Shown: positions 15,875 to 24,346 of the stretch, piece after piece
Layout of the letters: every line of letters begins with the position of its first letter
Position numbering within the stretch: position 1 is the first letter of the stretch
Source of the DNA: CAYJPA01 sp964371945
GTDB lineage: Bacteria > Chloroflexota > Chloroflexia > Thermomicrobiales > UBA6265
Reading direction: 5' to 3'
Length of the DNA stretch: 64,000 nucleotides
Assembly (NCBI GenBank): GCA_964371945.1
Contig: CAYJPA010000018.1
Location: 7,966-71,965, forward strand
Made by a program: the position numbers and the translations under genes
The notes under the pieces: generated by a model
What the model was told of the DNA's origin: nothing
Seen by the model: the letters and a program-made list of their open reading frames with translations, nothing else
The model's database searches: none

Positions 15875-17683
15875 GTGTCAGAAATGATTGGGAAAGCAGA
15901 ACAACTCGAGATCATGCAGAAGCGATTGCTTGCTGGCGGCATGAGCCGGCGGCAGGTCATGAAGGTAGCCGCTGCCGCCATGGCAGGCGCGACGGTTGGA
16001 GTGGCGACTCGGGCCGATGCACTCGCGGCTCCGGCCGGCGTTTCGAACCGACTCCGGTTCCGGGCACAGGAAGAGCAGGTTTTCTATCACGACGGAATCA
16101 ACGATGACCCGACGAGCTTCGACTTCAATCTGAACCTCTACTGCAACGCAGAAGAGGAGGTTTGGTCCGGCTTGCTCACATTCGACGCCGATCTCAACGC
16201 CGCTCCCGACTGGGCCGAAACGTGGGAAACCAACGCCGATGCCAGCGAGTGGATTTTCCACCTGCGCCCCGATAACACGGGTTGGTCCGACGGCAACCCC
16301 GTCACGGCGGATGACTTCGTGTGGTCGTTCCGGCGTCAACTCGATCCAGCGAATGCCGCGGCCTACGCGGGGTTCCTGTTCGACATCAAGAACGCTGAAG
16401 CATTCAACCTCAACACCCCAATCGACGACGCCAATGATCCGCTCAACGGCCAGGTGCCGACGGGCGACGACCTCGGCCTTGAGGCCATTGATCAGTGGAC
16501 ACTCAAGATCACTATGCAGGGTCCACGCGCGTACTTCCCGCAAGTGGTCGCCTACCTCGCCGCCGTTCCGTCGCCACGATGGATGGTCGAGGAGTACGGC
16601 GATAAGTGGGCGCTCGGTGAGGACGACATCCCCATCGTCACCAACGGCCCATTCAAGGTCGATGCGTGGGAAAAGGGGAAGGTCATCCGCCTTTCCGTCA
16701 ACGAGGGTCACTGGCAGTCCGAAACCACCAAGCTAACCAACGTCATCATTCCGATCTCGCCAAATGCGAACGCCGTTCTGCTCTACGAGAGCGGATCAGG
16801 CGATCAGCAACTCGACTGGACCGTTCTCGGCGCGGCCGACTTCAAGAGGTACTCCGAGGACCCGGAGCTGGCTTCTCAGATCCAGCCATACGTTTATCCC
16901 GGAATCTGGATGTTGGTGCCGAGCAACGGCGTTCCGCCCTTCGACCAGATCGAAGTCCGCAAGGCGGTATCGCATGCGATCGACCGCGACCGGCTCTCAA
17001 CCGTGACCGGCGGCCTGGTAACGCCGGGATACTGCATGGTTCCGATCGGTGTGTACGGATTCCTCGATGATCCTGCGCTGGCGGAAATCCAGAAATTCGA
17101 TCCCGAGGCCGCAATTGCGGCGCTGGCGGGCACCGAATTCGAGGGCGGTCAGAACTGGCCCGAGATCACGCTCTGGATGCGCGGCTCGGAGGAGGCCTAC
17201 AACTCCGAGATCATGGCCAACGATATTGTCGATCAGCTCAACACGAACTTAGGCATGAACGTTCAAATCCAGATCGTGCCTGAAAACACCTGGCGGCCTT
17301 CGCTCTTTGAAAACATCTGGCAACTGGTCTTCATTCGCTGGTGGTATGACTACCCGGATCCGAACAACGGATACGGCGACATGTTCTACAGCCGGAAGGC
17401 CTCCGGTAAACGGCAAGCCTGGTCGAATGACGAGTTTGACGATCTGGTCAACGCCGGGAAGTCCGAGCCAGATTTGGCCAAGCGGCTTGAAATCTACACA
17501 CGGGCGGAGATGATCATTCAGGAAGACGTCGGCTATATGCCGCTCGTCTACCGGCTTGACAACTACGTCTTCAAGCCGTGGATCAAAGGCATTGCGGTCA
17601 ATCAGCAGGGCTATGTGGTGCCGGACGGCAACATCTATGTCCGCATGTTGACGCAGGTATACAACGAGGGACGCCCGTCCTAA
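15875..17683 (+). CDS. Peptide ABC transporter substrate-binding protein, Tat-exported
   Basis: This 602-aa extracellular solute-binding protein of family 5 (OppA/DppA-like) captures the substrate for the transporter. The N-terminus has a twin-arginine motif (MSRRQVMKVAAAAMAGATV) about 20 residues from the GTG start, then a cleavage-like ADALAAPAG. The mature part shows family landmarks: LTFDADLNAAPDWAETWE, WIFHLRPDNTGWSDGNPVTA, DDFVWSFRRQLDP, and VRKAVSHAIDRDRL. No lipobox Cys is present, so retention at the cell surface is by another route. The GTG at 15875 has GGAGGG at 15862-15867, seven bases upstream. It closes the operon and is followed by a strong hairpin. Confidence 0.95.
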   Translation: MSEMIGKAEQLEIMQKRLLAGGMSRRQVMKVAAAAMAGATVGVATRADALAAPAGVSNRLRFRAQEEQVFYHDGINDDPTSFDFNLNLYCNAEEEVWSGLLTFDADLNAAPDWAETWETNADASEWIFHLRPDNTGWSDGNPVTADDFVWSFRRQLDPANAAAYAGFLFDIKNAEAFNLNTPIDDANDPLNGQVPTGDDLGLEAIDQWTLKITMQGPRAYFPQVVAYLAAVPSPRWMVEEYGDKWALGEDDIPIVTNGPFKVDAWEKGKVIRLSVNEGHWQSETTKLTNVIIPISPNANAVLLYESGSGDQQLDWTVLGAADFKRYSEDPELASQIQPYVYPGIWMLVPSNGVPPFDQIEVRKAVSHAIDRDRLSTVTGGLVTPGYCMVPIGVYGFLDDPALAEIQKFDPEAAIAALAGTEFEGGQNWPEITLWMRGSEEAYNSEIMANDIVDQLNTNLGMNVQIQIVPENTWRPSLFENIWQLVFIRWWYDYPDPNNGYGDMFYSRKASGKRQAWSNDEFDDLVNAGKSEPDLAKRLEIYTRAEMIIQEDVGYMPLVYRLDNYVFKPWIKGIAVNQQGYVVPDGNIYVRMLTQVYNEGRPS

Positions 17684-17717
17684 CGACTCGCGGAACAACC
17701 GAGCAATTGGGAACACG

Positions 17718-17751
17718 GAGCTCGGGGTGGTCGCAAGACCGCCCCGAGCTC
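17718..17751 (+). terminator. Strong hairpin at the end of the peptide transporter operon
   Basis: A 15-bp stem (17718-17732 with 17737-17751, one G-T pair) closes a GCAA tetraloop. No T-run follows, so it may act as a termination site with other help, or as a 3'-end stabiliser for the binding-protein mRNA. Confidence 0.65.
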
Positions 17752-17796
17752 ATTCGCGTTACAAAGGTAGACGCAAATCGGGACGTGCGATACTGT

Positions 17797-17811
17797 CGTG
17801 CACTTTGCACG
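17797..17811. promoter_or_regulatory. Small palindrome upstream of the aminotransferase gene
   Basis: CGTGCA-CTT-TGCACG is a perfect 6-bp inverted repeat 39 nt before the GTG start, just after GATACT (17789-17794), which could be a -10 element. It is a candidate operator or short leader hairpin. Confidence 0.35.
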
Positions 17812-17849
17812 TAGTTGGGCATCGGCGATCGATCTGAGGAGACGGACAC

Positions 17850-18800
17850 GTGAGCGAAACGCATCCAACGTATTTGTGGTGGAACGGGGATCGGCGGAAT
17901 TGGAACGATGCAACGGTCCACGTCACCGAGCTCGGTTGGTCGACCGTCGGCGCGGTCTTCGAGGGCATTCGCGCCTATTGGAATCCAGATCAGGAAGAGC
18001 TCTATATCTTTCAGCTCCGCGAGCATCTCGAGCGCCTCGAGCGTTCGATGAAGCTGGTCAGGCTACCGTTTGCCTATTCGGTGGAATCGTTGACCGACGC
18101 GATCCTCGATCTGCTCCTGGCAAATGAATCCGCTGAAGACACGTACATTTATCCGATGGCCTACACCGACAATTCATACAACCATCGATTCGACCGGCCG
18201 GAACAGGCTGCCGCGCTTGTGATTCACACGAGGCCGATGCCGTCTCATCTTGGAAGCGGGCTCGCGTACACCGCTCGGGTCAGCTCGTGGCGTCGAATCT
18301 CAGAAGACGTGATGCCACCCCGGGTGAAGAACCTCTCCAACTATCGAAACGGCCAGCTCGCCCGTCTGGAAGCACTGAGCGACGGCTACGATACCGCGTT
18401 GCTCCTGAACCACCAGGGAAAGATCTCAGAAGCGCCTGGGGCGTGTGTCATGCACGTTCGAGGTGGCAAGCTCATCACGCCTGACCTGCAGAGCAGCGTG
18501 CTGGAGAGCATTACTCGTGAAGCGCTTATTGTGCTTGCGCGCGAGCAGCTCGGGCTCATCGTGGAAGAGCGGCGGGTCGACCGGACCGAGCTCTACGTCG
18601 CAGATGAAGTCTTCATCTGCGGTACGGCCGCCGAGGTCACCCCAATTGTGTCGATTGATCATTATGCAATTGGCAGCGGCAAAATCGGGCCAGTCACCGC
18701 GGAGCTCGACCGCGTCTACAACAGCGTCCTGCGAGGCACCGAGAGCAGCTACCAGAGCTGGAGAACCCCGGTTGGCGTCAGGTCCAAAGTGACCGCATAG
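17850..18800 (+). CDS. ilvE: Class IV PLP aminotransferase, branched-chain type
   Basis: This 316-aa fold-type IV aminotransferase most resembles IlvE, which interconverts Leu, Ile and Val with their 2-oxo acids. Landmarks are YLWWNGDRRNWNDATVHV, VFEGIRAYW, the PLP-Lys region PPRVKNLSNYRNGQLARLEA, GYDTALLLNHQGKISEAPG and DEVFICGTAAEVTPI. The segment after the Lys is somewhat off the commonest IlvE consensus, so a related class IV enzyme is possible. The GTG start follows GGAG 10 bases upstream. The gene stands alone between two strong hairpins, so it is probably a single transcript. The nearby RidA-family gene fits, since RidA proteins clear reactive enamines made by PLP enzymes. Confidence 0.88.
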   Translation: MSETHPTYLWWNGDRRNWNDATVHVTELGWSTVGAVFEGIRAYWNPDQEELYIFQLREHLERLERSMKLVRLPFAYSVESLTDAILDLLLANESAEDTYIYPMAYTDNSYNHRFDRPEQAAALVIHTRPMPSHLGSGLAYTARVSSWRRISEDVMPPRVKNLSNYRNGQLARLEALSDGYDTALLLNHQGKISEAPGACVMHVRGGKLITPDLQSSVLESITREALIVLAREQLGLIVEERRVDRTELYVADEVFICGTAAEVTPIVSIDHYAIGSGKIGPVTAELDRVYNSVLRGTESSYQSWRTPVGVRSKVTA

Positions 18801-18850
18801 CGGTCGCGAATCGCGAGTACCGGCCGGAAACGATCAGAATCAAAGAAGTG

Positions 18851-18894
18851 AACGACCGGGCGGCGATAACTGCCGCCCGGTCGTTGCGTTTTCT
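18851..18894 (+). terminator. Intrinsic terminator after the aminotransferase gene
   Basis: A perfect 14-bp stem (18851-18864 with 18872-18885, loop GATAACT) is followed by a T-rich tail (GCGTTTTCT). It is well placed 50 nt after the stop codon. Confidence 0.9.
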
Positions 18895-19076
18895 ATACAT
18901 TGGTGCCACGACTATTATACGATTGTATCAGCCGTGACTGCCCAAGGTTCGACTACGCTGAGCGAACGCTGTTCCACTGGCATTTGGGCAAAGGGTGGGA
19001 GGAATCCCGCCGGTGGCGCAGCGTGCTCCACTTTCGGTCACCAGAGTGGGCGTCGTGCCTCTTTGGCACAGTTAAG

Positions 19077-19472
19077 TCAGTCACTCGAACCCACGACCGC
19101 ATCGACTTCGATCTCGACCAGCATTTCGGGGTAGATCAATCCTTTAACCTCGAGAAGCGTGCTGGTAGGTAGGGCGCCCCCGAAGACCTTTGAGACTTCT
19201 TCGGTTACTGCCGGCCAATCCGCGATATTGGTGAGGTAAATGCGGTAACGAACGACGTCGTTCGCCGAGGCGTCGGCCTGATCGAGCGCCCAGACGATGT
19301 TCGCCAGAATCTGCCGGGTCTGCGCTCCAGCGTCCCCGACGCCGACAAGGGCGCCATCTCTCATCGCGGTTGTGCCGGAGACGAAGACCATGTCGCCCAC
19401 TCGTACGGCCCGCGAATAACCCACCTTGATCTCAAAGGGTGTTCCGGTACTGACTCGCGTTCTCTTTGTCAT
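19077..19472 (-). CDS. RidA/YjgF family enamine deaminase-like protein
   Basis: This is a 131-aa member of the RidA/YER057c/UK114 family. The pattern is clear: YSRAVRVGDMVFVSGTTAM, QTRQILANIVWALDQADAS, DVVRYRIYLTNIADW and LEVKGLIYPEMLVEIEVDA. RidA proper has an Arg near position 105 that binds the substrate carboxylate; here the corresponding region reads LLEVKGL with no obvious Arg, so it may belong to a Rid1-7 subgroup with another substrate. The start has GGAGAG eight bases upstream. It lies 47 nt after the VOC gene on the same strand and is probably co-transcribed with it. Confidence 0.9.
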   Translation of the reverse strand: MTKRTRVSTGTPFEIKVGYSRAVRVGDMVFVSGTTAMRDGALVGVGDAGAQTRQILANIVWALDQADASANDVVRYRIYLTNIADWPAVTEEVSKVFGGALPTSTLLEVKGLIYPEMLVEIEVDAVVGSSD

Positions 19473-19519
19473 CGCAATTCTCTCCTCAACCGATGTGATC
19501 GAACGATGGAACGTGAATA

Positions 19520-20287
19520 TCAGGCTTTGTTGTCGAGCACTCCATGCTCATCCCACTGCAAACCGTAGGGACGACTCACATAGTCGTAGAGCAGCGTATG
19601 AAAATCGGAGCGCTCTGGAGCCGCGAAACCGCGGTCTGCTTGCTTAATCTCCGAAAACTGGAACATGAACGTGACGTCGCCGTTCCGGTAGAAAAAGTAG
19701 AGGCTCCAACGCTCGTCACGTTCGAGCAGTGTGAAATCGCTCAGCAACCGCTCCTTGTGCTTTTGGAGATGCGCGTAGGCGGCTTCCAGATCATCGACCA
19801 CAAAACCAATGTGGTGCCAGGAGGAGGGAAGTCCCGTGGAAAGCGGAGCTTCCTGGCCTGCATCGAACAGGAAGAGCGATGTTGGGCCGGTTGACATCAC
19901 CGTCAAATGTTCGTCGTCGCGCATTACCTGCATCTGAAGTACTTCGCGGAGGAAGTCGCGAGCGCCAGATCTGCCCTGAACCGTGATCGCCAGGTGATCG
20001 AACCCGACGTTGCGCCATGTCCCTTCAACCGCTGGGATTGGAATCGCGGTCGCGAGTATCTCAGTCGTTTCGAAGTGGTCCTGAACATCGCCGATAAAGT
20101 TGTCGGCGAAGACTTCGTCCCCATTGGGTGTGCGAAAGGTGAGCCGGTGTCCGACGGTCAGCTCTTTCGGCAACGCCGCGTGAAATGCTTCGTGGACAAT
20201 CTGACCTCGCCGGAGATACGCGCTGAAGGACGTTCCCTCGACCTGAAACGTGATCTCGACCTGCTGATCGCTCTGACGTACAGCCAT
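19520..20287 (-). CDS. VOC (glyoxalase/dioxygenase-fold) family protein
   Basis: This 255-aa protein has an N-terminal part of about 95 residues (SDQQVEITFQVEGTSFSAYL ...) and a C-terminal VOC domain. The paired beta-alpha-beta units show FDHLAITVQG and WHHIGFVVDDLEAAYAHLQK, which carry candidate metal-binding histidines. VOC proteins include glyoxalases, extradiol dioxygenases and isomerases; the substrate cannot be assigned. The ATG at 20287 is chosen because AAGGAG lies upstream, while the frame extension to 20341 has no ribosome-binding site. It heads a two-gene unit with the RidA-family gene and is divergent from the S41 protease. Confidence 0.85.
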   Translation of the reverse strand: MAVRQSDQQVEITFQVEGTSFSAYLRRGQIVHEAFHAALPKELTVGHRLTFRTPNGDEVFADNFIGDVQDHFETTEILATAIPIPAVEGTWRNVGFDHLAITVQGRSGARDFLREVLQMQVMRDDEHLTVMSTGPTSLFLFDAGQEAPLSTGLPSSWHHIGFVVDDLEAAYAHLQKHKERLLSDFTLLERDERWSLYFFYRNGDVTFMFQFSEIKQADRGFAAPERSDFHTLLYDYVSRPYGLQWDEHGVLDNKA

Positions 20288-20467
20288 TGACGACAACGCT
20301 CCTTGCTCAAAAATCAACCGTATTGCGTGAAATCCGACCATTAGTGCGTTGCCGGATTGGAACCCGTGCGGCAGCCTAAGCGTAGACTAGGCATCGTGCA
20401 ATTGTGAGCAACCGCGCGGGTTTCAGTAAAAACTCAAACCTTTGCATTCATTCGCAGGAGTTGATCC

Positions 20468-21781
20468 GTGATAGATGGCATTCACGACTTCGCGGATGAC
20501 GGTTCGAACGCACGAACCGTTTCCAAGGAAGTCGCGTCCAGGTCAAATCCAAGGGCAGCAATCGGACGGGTCGCCATGGCCCTCGTGCTGGTCGCAACGT
20601 TTGGCGCTGGCATCGGGGCCGAGCGATACGGTCTGGGCGGCGACTCCAGCGCCGGTGCTTCGTCTTCCTTCACCGAGCTGCCTGAGTTCCAAGCGCTTCA
20701 GGAGACGTGGGATCTCATCCATGACGACTACATCGACGAATCGGCGATCGATGATCAAGCACTGATCCACGGCGCGGCCGCGGGAATGGTGGAATCGCTC
20801 GGGGACACCGGGCACAGCAGTTTTCTCACTCCCGAGGAGGCAAAGGCGTTCGAGGCGTCAACCAGGGGCGAGCTGATCGGGATCGGGGTGCAGGTCGATT
20901 TCACAGACGGCGTTCCGATCGTCGTGTCCCCGATCGATGGATCTCCGGCCGAAAAAGCCGGCGTGAAATCGCTGGATGTGATTGTGGCAGTGGATGGAGT
21001 CGAAACCAAAGGATTGACGCAGGTCGAGGTTTTCCAACTCCTACGAGGCGATGAGGGCACAAGTGTCGAGATCACATTCGAACGGCCGAGCGAAGAGAGA
21101 GCGTATACAGTCACGCTCGTGCGCGCCAAGATCAAAGTGGAGCCGGTTTCATGGACCATGCTCCCTGGCAACGTCGCATTCATCCGGCTTTCCGAGTTCA
21201 GCGTCGGAGCGACCGATGGGATCAAGAAGGCGCTCGGCGAGGCTAAGGAAGGCGGGGCCACCTCGCTGATTCTGGATCTGCGCAACAACCCCGGCGGCCT
21301 GGTGTTCGAGGCGATCGGGGTCGCCAGCCAGTTCATGCCTGAAGGCACGCCGATCTACCAATTCCAAGAGAAGGGAGACGAGGCGAGGCCGATCCGCACG
21401 ACGGGAATCGGCCTCGGCACCGATCTTCCGCTCGTCGTCTTGATCAATGGCGGCTCTGCTTCATCCTCTGAAATCGTGGCATCGGGTTTGCAGGAAAGCG
21501 GCCGGGCTCAGCTCATCGGCGAGACCACCTACGGCACCGGTACGGTATTGACACCGAATCAACTTGACGACGGCTCGATTCTTTTGCTGGGGACTGGATT
21601 ATGGTTGTCGGCCGATGGCGAGCAGTTGTGGCACGTTGGCGTTGCGCCGACGACAACGATCGCGTTGCCTGAAGGCACGAGTCCGCTCCGGCCATCCGAA
21701 GTCATCGGTTTCACGTTGGAACAATTGCAGGCGAGTGAAGATTTGCAGCTAAAGGCCGCCTACGACCTCCTGGTAGACTGA
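20468..21781 (+). CDS. S41-family C-terminal-processing protease-like protein lacking the catalytic Lys
   Basis: This 437-aa exported protein is built like CtpA/CtpB tail-specific proteases. It has an N-terminal membrane anchor (VAMALVLVATFGAGIGAERY, residues 36-55), a helical region, a PDZ domain (about 130-225; GIGVQVDF, GSPAEKAGVKSLDVIVAVDG) and the S41 core (AFIRLSEFS, LILDLRNNPGG, INGGSASSSEIVASGL). The nucleophile Ser (about 332) is present, but the general-base Lys of the usual YGKG motif is Thr (TYGTGTV, codon ACC at 21536-21538). The spacing from Ser (25 residues) is what the family uses, so this is a true replacement. The protein may be a non-proteolytic homologue or use another base. 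The GTG start has AGGAG seven bases upstream. Confidence 0.9.
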   Translation: MIDGIHDFADDGSNARTVSKEVASRSNPRAAIGRVAMALVLVATFGAGIGAERYGLGGDSSAGASSSFTELPEFQALQETWDLIHDDYIDESAIDDQALIHGAAAGMVESLGDTGHSSFLTPEEAKAFEASTRGELIGIGVQVDFTDGVPIVVSPIDGSPAEKAGVKSLDVIVAVDGVETKGLTQVEVFQLLRGDEGTSVEITFERPSEERAYTVTLVRAKIKVEPVSWTMLPGNVAFIRLSEFSVGATDGIKKALGEAKEGGATSLILDLRNNPGGLVFEAIGVASQFMPEGTPIYQFQEKGDEARPIRTTGIGLGTDLPLVVLINGGSASSSEIVASGLQESGRAQLIGETTYGTGTVLTPNQLDDGSILLLGTGLWLSADGEQLWHVGVAPTTTIALPEGTSPLRPSEVIGFTLEQLQASEDLQLKAAYDLLVD

Positions 21782-21889
21782 CGTAGCGATGCCCAGTTCC
21801 TGAACCGGCGATGCAGAATGCAGCGGAGCCCGTGCGTTTGTAGGAGTCGCCAAAGTCACAAAAGTTCCAACGATCTGGCCGAAACGGCA

Positions 21890-21898
21890 TGCTATGGT
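21890..21898 (+). promoter_or_regulatory. Extended -10 promoter candidate for the GtrA gene
   Basis: TGC-TATGGT forms an extended -10 element about 90 nt before the GtrA start; no good -35 is seen at the right distance, which extended -10 promoters can tolerate. Confidence 0.35.
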
Positions 21899-21987
21899 TT
21901 GCCATCTGCTGTTTCGATAAGCTGGCGAAACTTTCGCGCAATTCGCGGGTGGAGACCGTGGTAGGTCGTTAAGGAGTCCTAAGCCGA

Positions 21988-22413
21988 ATGATTTCGACCG
22001 AAAGCTGGCCTCAGCCCGCAATTCGGATGATGGTTCTTGCCCAGCGGTTCCAGAAGTTCGTGGTCGTCGGTTCTTTTGGGCTGGCGGTGAATCAAGGGCT
22101 TCTCTTCGTCTTCCGCTCTGTGCTTGACGTCCGCCTTGACGTTGCGTCGCCGGTCGCCATTTTCATCTCGATGGTTGTGACGTTTGGCCTGAATGAGCAT
22201 TGGACATGGCATGATCGAGGCAGTGGGCTGATCATCCACCGGCTGCTTTTCTATTGTCCTATCAATTCCGTGGGCCTCCTGATCAACTTTGGAGTGCTTC
22301 GATTCTTGGTCCACGAGCATGACTGGCACTATTTGATGGCGAATCTTGCCGGCGCGGGACTCGCCGCGATCTGGAACTTTTCGCTCAACCACATGATTAC
22401 CTGGCGGGAATAG
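21988..22413 (+). CDS. GtrA-family membrane protein
   Basis: This 141-aa protein has four predicted membrane segments, starting at FVVVGSFGLAVNQGLLFVFR and including VAIFISMVVTFGLNEHWTWH and LAGAGLAAIWNFSLNHMITW. The Asn-x-x-x-x-W pattern before each of the last turns (NEHWTW, NFSLNHMITW) is the GtrA/DPMS-region signature. GtrA proteins are thought to flip or present lipid-linked sugars, often with a GtrB-type glycosyltransferase, but none is encoded next to it. The ATG has AAGGAG 11 bases upstream. It leads the presumed surface-glycan cluster 21988-28375. Confidence 0.9.
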   Translation: MISTESWPQPAIRMMVLAQRFQKFVVVGSFGLAVNQGLLFVFRSVLDVRLDVASPVAIFISMVVTFGLNEHWTWHDRGSGLIIHRLLFYCPINSVGLLINFGVLRFLVHEHDWHYLMANLAGAGLAAIWNFSLNHMITWRE

Positions 22414-22804
22414 CGTCCGCGAGCCGCTTGAGGAAAACCAGCCAAACACGAAACCGTGCTCAATGGCAATCCGTTTGAGTGGAAGGTGGTCAATCACATG
22501 GCTCGAGTACCGTGCACATGAATGCCCGAACGACCGGCCTGGAAGAGCGCCCGGCTGACTTTCGCGCCTGACGTTACCGCTCAAGCGTTCGTGCGGGAAG
22601 TATTGAACGTAAGGTATCGAGATTGGTGGCAAGCGCCTTACGCCGGTGTTATACCGTACTTCGCGGGGGATGAGATTCGGCGCTGAAGGGCGCCGAATCG
22701 CGCCAGTTTTCGGCCAAAGATGGTCATCTGAGATGAGCCCAGATAGGCACTGACATGACATCGAGCTCGCATTCTTTGCTCGTCGCACTGGAAGGACTTC
22801 ACGG
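22414..22804 (+). other. Intergenic region with a perfect 10-bp hairpin
   Basis: No gene is supported in this 391-bp gap. A perfect stem GATTCGGCGC (22674-22683), loop TGAAGG, GCGCCGAATC (22690-22699) is followed by GCGCCAGTTTT, so it may end the GtrA transcript. The ribosome-binding site of the next gene (GAAGGA, 22791-22796) lies at the right end. Confidence 0.5.
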
Positions 22805-24289
22805 TTGACTCAAATCTCCTCCAATGGACATACCTCCAGCAACGCAACCCTGATCATGGGTGCCGGACCTGGTGGACTCTGCTCTGCTTATGTGTTGAGC
22901 AAGGCCGGACATCCCGTGATCGTGGTCGAGAAGGCGCCGTTCGTCGGCGGACTGGCCCGGACGATTCACAAGCCGACAGAGTATGGCGAGTTCAATTTCG
23001 ATATCGGGGGGCATCGCTGGTTCACGAAGAACGAGGAGTTGAACGACCTCTTTCGCGAAGTCATCGCCGAGGAGCTGCTTTGGGTCAACCGGATCAGCCG
23101 GATCTATTTCGATGGGCGATATGTCGATTACCCGCTCAAGATTTCGAATGCCCTAAAAGCAATCGGTCCCTTTACGTCGGCGAAAGCGATGGCCGATTAC
23201 GCCAGGACGCGGGTTGAGCAGAAAATCCGTCCTCGTGACGTTGTGTCTATGGAGGACGCCTACATTGATCAGTTTGGACCATCTCTCTATGAGCTCTTTT
23301 TCAAGCGGTACTCGGAAAAGGTTTGGGGACTTCCCTGCGATCAGATGAGCGGCGACTGGGTCACCCAGCGGTCGAAAGGCATGTCGATTGTGACGGCGGT
23401 GAAGGACGCCGTGATCCCGTCCAAGGGCAAGGTCGTCAGTTTGATCGATCAGTTCATGTATCCCCGCGACGGCTTCGGCCGCTTCTCCGAACGTATGGCC
23501 GATGCGGTCAGAGAGATGGGGAATGAGATTCGACTTAGTCACGGTGTCGAAAGAGTGCATCGCGAGGGAAATCGGGTCACCGGGGTGACTGTCTCGACCG
23601 AAAACGGTAGTCAGCGAATCGAAGCGGCGAATTTCATCTCATCAATTCCGTTGACGATGCTCGCGAAGATCGTCGATCCGCCAGCGCCCGCGGATGTATT
23701 AGCCGCGGCCGACCAGCTCACGTTCCGCAACATCATTACCGTCAACATCATGCTCAAAAAGAAGCAGGTCACCCACGATACCTGGCTCTATGTGCACGAC
23801 CGCAACATCCTTTTTGGCCGGTTCCACGAGCCTAAAAACTGGAGCGCGGCGATGGTGCCGGGCGACGACTTCACTTCTCTAGTAGTTGAATACTTCTGCT
23901 CGTTCGGCGACCACATCTGGAATATGACCGAGGAGCAACTGGTCGAGCAGACAGTCAAGCATCTCGTTGAGGACCTGGGTTTCATCTCGCGGGATGAGGT
24001 CATCGGTGGTTTCGCGATTCGCGCGCCGAGGGCTTATCCCTCGTACGTAATCGGTTACGAAAAACCGCTGCAGAAGATCAAGGATTTTGTCGAATCGCTG
24101 GACAACCTCCAGATCATTGGCCGATACGGAACCTTCCGATACAACAACACCGATCATTCAATTGAGACCGGATTGCTGGCTGCCAAGAATCTCCTGGGCG
24201 AGCACCACGATCTCGATCGTGTGAACGCCGATCAGGAGTATCACGAGATCAAGCGCATAGCGGAACCAGTGGGCGCCGGGGGACGATAA
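22805..24289 (+). CDS. FAD/NAD(P)-dependent oxidoreductase, UDP-galactopyranose mutase/protoporphyrinogen-oxidase-like
   Basis: This 494-aa flavoprotein has an N-terminal dinucleotide-binding GAGPGGLCSAYVLSKAGH, then VVEKAPFVGGLARTI and FDIGGHRWF, a combination found in UDP-galactopyranose-mutase-like and amine-oxidase-fold enzymes. The C-terminal FAD contact reads IIGRYGTFRYNNTDHSIETG. These proteins often sit in polysaccharide clusters, which fits the GtrA gene before it and the membrane glycosyltransferase-like genes after it. Genome annotations of this family waver between UGM-like and protoporphyrinogen oxidase; the context favours a sugar role. The TTG start is supported by GAAGGA eight bases upstream. 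Confidence 0.85.
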   Translation: MTQISSNGHTSSNATLIMGAGPGGLCSAYVLSKAGHPVIVVEKAPFVGGLARTIHKPTEYGEFNFDIGGHRWFTKNEELNDLFREVIAEELLWVNRISRIYFDGRYVDYPLKISNALKAIGPFTSAKAMADYARTRVEQKIRPRDVVSMEDAYIDQFGPSLYELFFKRYSEKVWGLPCDQMSGDWVTQRSKGMSIVTAVKDAVIPSKGKVVSLIDQFMYPRDGFGRFSERMADAVREMGNEIRLSHGVERVHREGNRVTGVTVSTENGSQRIEAANFISSIPLTMLAKIVDPPAPADVLAAADQLTFRNIITVNIMLKKKQVTHDTWLYVHDRNILFGRFHEPKNWSAAMVPGDDFTSLVVEYFCSFGDHIWNMTEEQLVEQTVKHLVEDLGFISRDEVIGGFAIRAPRAYPSYVIGYEKPLQKIKDFVESLDNLQIIGRYGTFRYNNTDHSIETGLLAAKNLLGEHHDLDRVNADQEYHEIKRIAEPVGAGGR

Positions 24290-24346
24290 ACGCGTATTCG
24301 GAGCGGAGCACCGGAGAGGGCAACCGGTTCGTGACACAACAGACGC

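Noticed and set aside
15878..16711. 277-codon frame antisense to the binding-protein gene
   Set aside because: Shadow frame; the plus strand encodes a clear solute-binding protein.
18896..19076. Possible T-box or tRNA-like element (AGGGTGGGAGGAATCCCG and GGTTCGACTAC)
   Set aside because: The T-box core and tRNA arms do not fold together, and no aminoacyl-tRNA or amino-acid gene starts downstream on that strand.
21979..22788. 269-codon minus-strand frame over GtrA and the following gap
   Set aside because: It runs antisense through GtrA and has no recognisable features in the gap.
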